Assembly (NCBI GenBank): GCA_009801085.1
Contig: VNWV01000002.1
Span: forward strand, 806,001 to 870,000
From: Lasiodiplodia sp. COLG20
Taxonomy: Eukaryota; Ascomycota; Dothideomycetes; Botryosphaeriales; Botryosphaeriaceae
Reading direction: 5' to 3'
Length of the DNA: 64,000 nt
Each line of letters starts with the position of its first letter. Within the stretch, counting starts at the first letter, position 1. Under the pieces are notes generated by a model. The model was not told where the DNA came from and made no database searches. It worked only from the letters and a program-made list of their open reading frames with translations. Positions 58,160-64,000 of the stretch are shown here, piece after piece. A program made the translations under genes and the position numbers.

Positions 58160-59908
58160 TCAATTGATAGTGACTCTCACACCTTTGGAGTCCAGTTTCG
58201 AACAGGGGTTGAAGAAGTCGTGCTTCAAATCTACATCGCTTCGGTCCGTCTCAAACAACTCGAAGTCAAAACGTCCACCAAAAACTGCCGCTAGCGTCAA
58301 GGGGATCTCCGCTCTCGCCAGGTTCTGGCCCAGACACGCTCGGCTTCCCTTGCTAAAGTTTACCAGATACTTCTCCAGCCGCTGCGCGCCCGGCTGTAGC
58401 CAGCGCTCCGGACGGAATACTTTTGGTTCGGGAAAAAGATCTTGGTTATCGTGAAGCAAGATGGAAGTCATAGCCACTGGTATTCCAGCAGGGATTAACC
58501 AATCCTTGTACCTTAGCGGTGCATCGGGGGAGACTCGCGCAAGGCGTGCGGTGATACCATAGGATATGCGGAAACCCTCGTTGATGACTGCTTTTAGGTA
58601 TGGTAGCTGCTCTAGATGACGAAGAGACGGTATTTCAGACTGACTCGTCATTAGAGGTTGGAGCTCTTCCCGAAGCCTTTGCATAATGTGGGGGTTTGCC
58701 AGAATGTGGTAGCTTGTCACCGAAAGGTAATGAGCCGTAGTAATTGCGCCAGCAGCGACGACAGTCTGCCCTTCATCAATAAGACGATGCAACTGCTTCT
58801 CGGAGTCGGGAAGATCGCTCCGGAGAAATTCATGAAAGATAGTTGGTTGTTTCGTGCTCGTTTTGCTTTCGATGCTGCGTCCTTCCAAAATGGGAACGAT
58901 CTGCTCTTCAATGCCCTATGAGTACGATCAGTATCCAAATCAGCAACTTATGTTACTCGGTAAGGAGCATACCCGTTGAAATTCAATCAGCGCAGCAGTG
59001 TTCGGTTCCAATCTCACAGCCAGCCAATCCGGCAATCTCCGCAGCAGACGCAGAATGAAAGGGAACTGTTTATTCAGGAGGGAGAATTCAGATGTGGTCA
59101 ACAATGAGTGTGCATACTCTGGTGAAAAGTTCGACTTCAGAAGTTGACCCGCACTCTTTGCGAAGCTGTATTCAGTGATTATATCCGTCGTTAACGCTGA
59201 GAATGCATTGTCAAGGATGACAGGCTCCTTGGATTTTTGAAACTCCTCAAAGCGACCGCACAACAGTGAGACAGCGTTGCGGATCATGGGCTCCAAGCTA
59301 TACACCGACTGCTTAGAGAAGAATGAATTCAGCGGAGCCCGCCGAGCGCGGTGGTGCTCATGTGACACGGTGGCGATCATGCTCGTGTCGTTGCCAAACA
59401 TGGCTGCTGACCACGGCCATTTTTCGATTCTTCTGCCAGCGCCACGATAGAGCTCATCGTAGAAATCCGGATCACTGACGTGGAGCTCGTACGGGTTGAT
59501 ACGGACGATCGGGCCTATCTGTCATTAGCACAGTTGTCTTGGATGGAGAGCGGGGAAAGGAGGGGTTAGTGAGGGGATTCGAGGACGTTGAGGAGAAATA
59601 TGGGTGAAATCGGAAAGAAGTGTCAAGGAGGGCAAATCCGGATAACGGTGAGAGTCGGAAGAGTTTGAAGCGGAGAGGGGGTAGCCTGGGCCAGGTTCTG
59701 TACCATATCTTTTGTGCAGCTCCTGAATGTGGAAAGTAAACTGTCCACGAAGGATAACATCGAAGTAGAACTCGTACCAAAGCGTGAGTGCGGCAAGCTT
59801 TGGGCCGGGAAATTTGGCCAATGGACTGAGATACAGGCGGTATATCGCACCGGCGACAGCATAGAGGGACAGCAGCCCGATAGCAGCCTCCCAAAATTGG
59901 GCGAGCAT
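58160..59908 (-). CDS. cytochrome P450 monooxygenase (trichodiene-oxygenase-like group)
   Basis: Membrane-anchored haem monooxygenase. Exons in gene order: 59908-59704, 59514-58973 and 58915-58160 give 500 residues; introns are 189 and 57 nt. The N-terminus has a membrane anchor ([20 protein letters not shown]) then the proline hinge [31 protein letters not shown] and DPDFYDELY are typical of the CYP58-like fungal group. The K-helix ExxR is EGFR; the PERF region reads FRPERWL; the haem loop is [11 protein letters not shown] with Cys443 as iron ligand. The I-helix reads AAGAITTA, where most P450s have an acidic residue before the Thr. No terpene synthase, PKS, NRPS or other pathway gene flanks it, so it looks like an orphan P450 and the substrate is unknown. 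Confidence 0.92.
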
Positions 59909-61426
59909 GGTTATTGCTCGCGTGCGGATTTGAGTAATTGCGGGGCATCAATTAAACGGGAGAACGCGGAAAGTTAGAAGAGGGGATGCATGGCTAAATA
60001 AGTAGCTTGACCTCCATGTCAGCATGCACTCACGGCCTATGTGGCCCCCAAAGCAGCAACGTGTAGAAAGGCATTGCATGAAGGATGCTCATACAAGTCA
60101 CCAATGGTGGAACTCGAATTTAAAGTTGCAGGCGGCGCGGCTGATGTCAAGCCAACGGTCGCGGAGTTGCGGGGCGGGATTGCGGGGCGTGAGACAATCC
60201 CTGTCCATCCAGCCTTGAACGCCATCTTCCCATCTCGAGCACACAGCGCTATTGAGATATCCATATTGGCAAACCCGACAGAACCCGTTGATTCCAAGCG
60301 TGAAACGTTTTGATACGGGGCAGAACTGTGCCATGCAACTGTGCGCGATGCACGGCTTACGCGCTAAAGGCAGCAGAACTTGGCAATTCCTTGAGTCACT
60401 GCCTCAGCACGACGCCTCATTCTTCGACGCAGTAAGACGTGCGCCATGGTCGTGTGATTGATGACGGTGGAGACGACGAGCAATTGAAACATACGTATGA
60501 GCATGGACGTATAGCATATCTCGGTCTTGTCGCAACACGGATGAGTTCTGAGCGTGTGAAGAACGAACAGGAAGCTCAGCAAAATGGTAGAGACCCCTGT
60601 TGTAGTGAGATCTCTTCCCCACTGCAGGCGTGATCGTCGCTTGCTAGCCAATCATACCAGAGCTTTTTTGCACGCAACGGTATAGATTGTACCTGTCTCA
60701 GGAGGACTAACCGAGGGCCTAAATGCTGTTGAGATGGCGCTGGACGCGTGGCCGTTGGCAGCAACTGACTTGAACCTGTACATACACACAACCAGCAGTC
60801 GCTGCGCAACTTGGGTGCGTCGGAAAAAAAAGGAAAACAGGTCATCAAGCGTCCGGCTTTGGCCATTGCGGGGTGGCTTAACGTTTGCATTTGTAGCCGG
60901 GTTCCGGCGGAATGTATAGTTGCTCGGGGAGTTTCGCTCCAGTGAGGGGAAGACTGTTTCGAGTCCAGCGCGGACCCGTTCCATGCAGGGCAGCGGCTGC
61001 GAGCGGGCTCGGGGTCCTAGCGGGCTGCAGCAGCGCCGAAAAGCTCCAACGCGCCGAAAGCGGTGGTGCAGAAAATTCTGAGCGCCGGCCGGCGCGGCGA
61101 GGGTGGCGGCGAGCGACGGCGAGAAAATCTCGTCGAGCTGGTGCGGTAAGAGGATGGTCTGTGGTGCTGCAGCCCGCCGTCGCAACGCCCTCCGCCAGGC
61201 GTGGCTCTCTCCGCGGCGGGATGTCTGGGCCCGCTGGTGGGAGAGCGTGTTGCATCGGGGATCCAAGCTCCGGCTTAGCGACCCGGGAGTTGTTAGAATT
61301 TCGAAAACACATAGAAATTGACTCATCTGGAAACTTCAGTTGAGGCGCGAGAGTACCTCCTTCAGTCGTTCAACACGCGCTGTCCCTTTCGAACCTAAAA
61401 ATCCCGCCATCGGGAAGCCAGTCGTC
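59909..61426. other. divergent intergenic region
   Basis: It separates the divergent P450 (-) and C1-THF synthase (+) genes. Open frames at 60652-61343 overlap on both strands and lack motifs. No gene or element stood out. Confidence 0.45.
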
Positions 61427-64000
61427 ATGCCGGTCACCAAACTCCCCTTCCGCCGAGTGTTGCATGTGCGGCCCCCGCCGAACTTTTTCGCTCTTTCGCG
61501 CCCGCGCTCCACCTTCAAATCTCTGGCACTGAGCACACCACCGCTGTCGCTCGTCGCCGCCTCCCGCTCTTTCCACTCCAGCCCAGTCACCATGGTCGCG
61601 GCAAAGATTGACGGCAATGCCATTGCCAAGAGCATTCGCGAGCGCCTGCACGAAGAAATTCGCGAGAAGCAGAGCAGCAATCCCCGCTACCGCCCTGCCC
61701 TGCGCATCATCCAGGGTGCGTCCCGCCTGCCCCGCACCACTTTTCTGCCTGCTAACAGCTTCAAACAGTCGGCGACCGCTCTGACTCCAGTAAGTAACCG
61801 CCGCCAGCCGCCGCTCGAGCTTCAATTGACTGGTCCAGGCACCTATGTGCGCATGAAGCTGAAGGCCGCCGAAGAGGTCCGACCCCCGCCCCACCACACC
61901 ACCAGCCCTCCCCACGCTGACTGCTGCATAGTCCGGCATTGACTGCAAGCTCGAGAAGTTCCCCGAGGACATTTCCGAGGCCGAGCTCCTGCACAAGATC
62001 ACCCAGTTCAACAACGACCCCGCCATCCACGGTATCCTCGTCCAGCTGCCCGTGCCCAAGCACATCTCCGAATACAACATCACCTCTGCCGTCGCCGACG
62101 AGAAGGATGTGGATGGATTCGGTGTGCCGAACATCGGTGAGCTCGCCAAGCGCGGCGGCCGTCCTCTCTTTACGCCGTGCACGCCCAAGGGCGTCATGGT
62201 CCTGCTCGAGAGCACCGGCGTGGACATCAAGGGCAAGAATGCCGTTGTTATCGGCCGGAGTGACATTGTCGGTAGCCCCGTGAGCTATCTGCTGAAAAAC
62301 GCCGACGCTACCGTTACCGTCTGCCACTCCAAGACCAAGGATCTCCCCGAGATCGTCAAAACCGCCGACATTATTGTGGCTGCCATTGGCAAGGCTGGCT
62401 TCGTCAAGGGCGACTGGGTCAAGCCTGGCGCCGTTGTCGTTGACGTTGGTACCAACTACATTCCCGATGCGTCCAAGAAGTCTGGCCAACGGCTGGTTGG
62501 TGACGTCGACTTTGACGCCGCCGCCGAGGTCGCCTCCCACATTACTCCGGTCCCCGGCGGTGTCGGCCCTATGACGGTTGCCATGCTGCTCCAGAACGTT
62601 GTTGATTCTGCGAACCACTACTTCGAGGAGCAGAAGGCCCGCCATGTGACCCCTCTTCCCCTCAAGCTGCAGCAGCCTGTTCCTTCGGATATTGCCATCT
62701 CTCGCGCGCAGCAGCCCAAGCTGATCACCAAGGTTGCCGAGGAGATCGGCATCGCCAAGCATGAGCTTGAGCCGTACGGCGCATACAAGGCCAAGGTCGA
62801 CCTGACGCTTCTGAAGCGTCTCGAGCACCGCCGTGACGGCCGCTATGTTGTTGTCACGGGCATCACGCCCACTCCTCTCGGCGAGGGCAAGTCAACCACC
62901 ACTATGGGTCTGACTCAGGCGCTGGCCGCGCACCTCGGCCGTGTGTCCTTCGCCAATGTCCGTCAGCCCAGTCAGGGCCCGACATTCGGTATCAAGGGTG
63001 GCGCGGCTGGTGGTGGCTACAGCCAGGTCATTCCCATGGATGAGTTCAACATGCATCTTACTGGTGACATCCACGCCATCACTGCCGCCAACAACCTGCT
63101 TGCCGCAGCTATTGAGACCAGGATGTTCCATGAGAACACCCAGAAGGACGGCCCTCTCTACAGGCGTCTGGTACCTGCCAAGAAGGGCAAGAGGGAGTTT
63201 GCCCCTGTTATGTTCCGTCGTCTAAAGAAGCTCGGTATTAACAAGACTAACCCCGATGAGCTGACCGAGGAGGAGATTCGCCGCTTTGCCAGGCTTGATA
63301 TCGACCCTGAGACCATCACCTGGAGGCGTGTGCTTGATGTGAATGACAGGCACTTGCGTGGTGTCACTGTTGGCACTGCGGGCACCGAGAAGGGCCAGAC
63401 GCGCGAGACTGGTTTCGATATTTCTGTTGCCAGTGAGTGTATGGCTGTCCTTGCTCTCAGCAATGACCTTGCCGACATGCGTGAGCGTCTGGGTCGCATG
63501 GTCGTTGCTAGCTCTCGCAGCGGCGAGCCCGTCACTGCCGATGACATCGGCGCCGGTGGTGCTCTTACCGCTTTGATGAAGGACGCCATCAAGCCCAACC
63601 TCATGCAAACCCTGGAGGGTACCCCCGTGTTCGTCCACGCTGGTCCTTTCGCCAACATCTCGATCGGCGCTTCATCTGTCCTGGCCGACAAGCTTGCACT
63701 CAAGCTGGCCGGTACCGAGCCCGACGAGGACCACAGCAGCAAGACTGGCTTTGTTGTTACCGAGGCCGGCTTCGACTTCACCATGGGCGGTGAGCGTTTC
63801 TTCAACATCAAGTGCCGCTCTTCCGGCCTTGTCCCTGACGTTGTTGTCATCGTCGCCACGGTCCGTGCCCTCAAGGTCCACGGCGGCGGGCCAGACATCA
63901 CTCCTGGCGCTCAGCTGCCTGAGGTCTACCGCACCGAGAACGTCGAGGTTCTCCGCAAGGGCTGTGTCAACCTCAAGAAGCATATCCAGAACGCCAAGCA
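61427..64000 (+). CDS. C1-tetrahydrofolate synthase, trifunctional; 3' end off the window
   Basis: One-carbon enzyme with methylene-THF dehydrogenase, methenyl-THF cyclohydrolase and formyl-THF synthetase activities, feeding purine, thymidylate and methionine synthesis. Exons 61427-61715, 61769-61789 (21 nt), 61839-61876 and 61932 to beyond 64000; about 805 of an expected 990 or so residues are seen. Dehydrogenase/cyclohydrolase signatures: [12 protein letters not shown] with the catalytic Lys, [22 protein letters not shown] and [13 protein letters not shown]. The synthetase begins near [20 protein letters not shown], with the ATP-loop Lys436, then [22 protein letters not shown] split over motifs. 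The first 55 residues (from the 61427 ATG) are Arg/Ser/Pro-rich without acids and end RSFHSSPV, a mitochondrial-type presequence. The next ATG (61592) sits in a perfect CACCATGG context and gives a cytosolic-form N-terminus. Yeast uses separate genes, ADE3 and MIS1. Confidence 0.93.

Noticed and set aside
58160..64000. Secondary-metabolite cluster around the P450
   Set aside because: Neighbours are housekeeping genes (zinc-knuckle protein, C1-THF synthase); no backbone synthase is visible.

Overview
The window looks like nuclear DNA of a filamentous ascomycete (Pezizomycotina, most likely Dothideomycetes). The evidence is spliced genes with short introns (mostly 47-60 nt, GTAAGT/GTATGT-like donors, CTAAC/CTGAC branch sites close to a YAG acceptor), GC-rich codon use, and typical families: a CnjB-type zinc-knuckle protein, an Opy2 anchor, a neutral trehalase, a tannase/feruloyl esterase, Snf1, and fungal MFS permeases and a P450. 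No bacterial, viral or plasmid features were seen. The species-level guess is inference only.

Layout. 1-1107 (-): 5' part of a DUF1399-type protein. 3473-5161 (+): secreted tannase/feruloyl esterase, convergent with a lysine-methyltransferase-like gene (5698-6990, -). 8506-11172 (-): disordered nuclear-type protein. 12556-14207 (-): seven-exon PRPP synthetase (PRS5 type). 15866-17020 (+): metallo-beta-lactamase/lactonase. 19148-21554 (+): neutral trehalase. 22271-22825 (+): MBF1. 27747-29198 (+): OPY2. 30789-31436 (+): low-complexity protein. 33316-38382 (-): 1688-residue disordered protein. 42801-45537 (+): SNF1/AMPK-alpha kinase. 46110-46938 (-): predicted mitochondrial protein of unknown function, divergent from an anion:cation symporter-type permease (47490-49630, +). 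50132-52209 (-): sugar transporter. 55086-56965 (-): zinc-knuckle protein with eleven CCHC motifs. 58160-59908 (-): cytochrome P450. 61427 to the right edge (+): trifunctional C1-tetrahydrofolate synthase, incomplete.

How the genes relate. This is mainly a core-metabolism and signalling region, not a biosynthetic cluster or a mobile island. Several genes concern carbon and stress physiology: Snf1, neutral trehalase, Opy2 (HOG/Ste50 anchor), a sugar transporter with a cluster of CreA-type sites upstream, and a plant-cell-wall esterase. Two feed one-carbon and nucleotide metabolism (PRPP synthetase and C1-THF synthase). I see no operon-like or cluster logic; these links are physiological, not positional.

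Exon structures were built by hand from splice signals, frame and family conservation, and are given in each entry. The most unusual items are two micro-exons (13 and 21 nt), an apparent dual start in the C1-THF synthase, zinc knuckles repeatedly split by introns, a one-base frame mismatch at the 3' end of the 1688-residue gene, and decayed coding-like sequence near 40.9-41.7 kb. I did not find a clearly new biological system.
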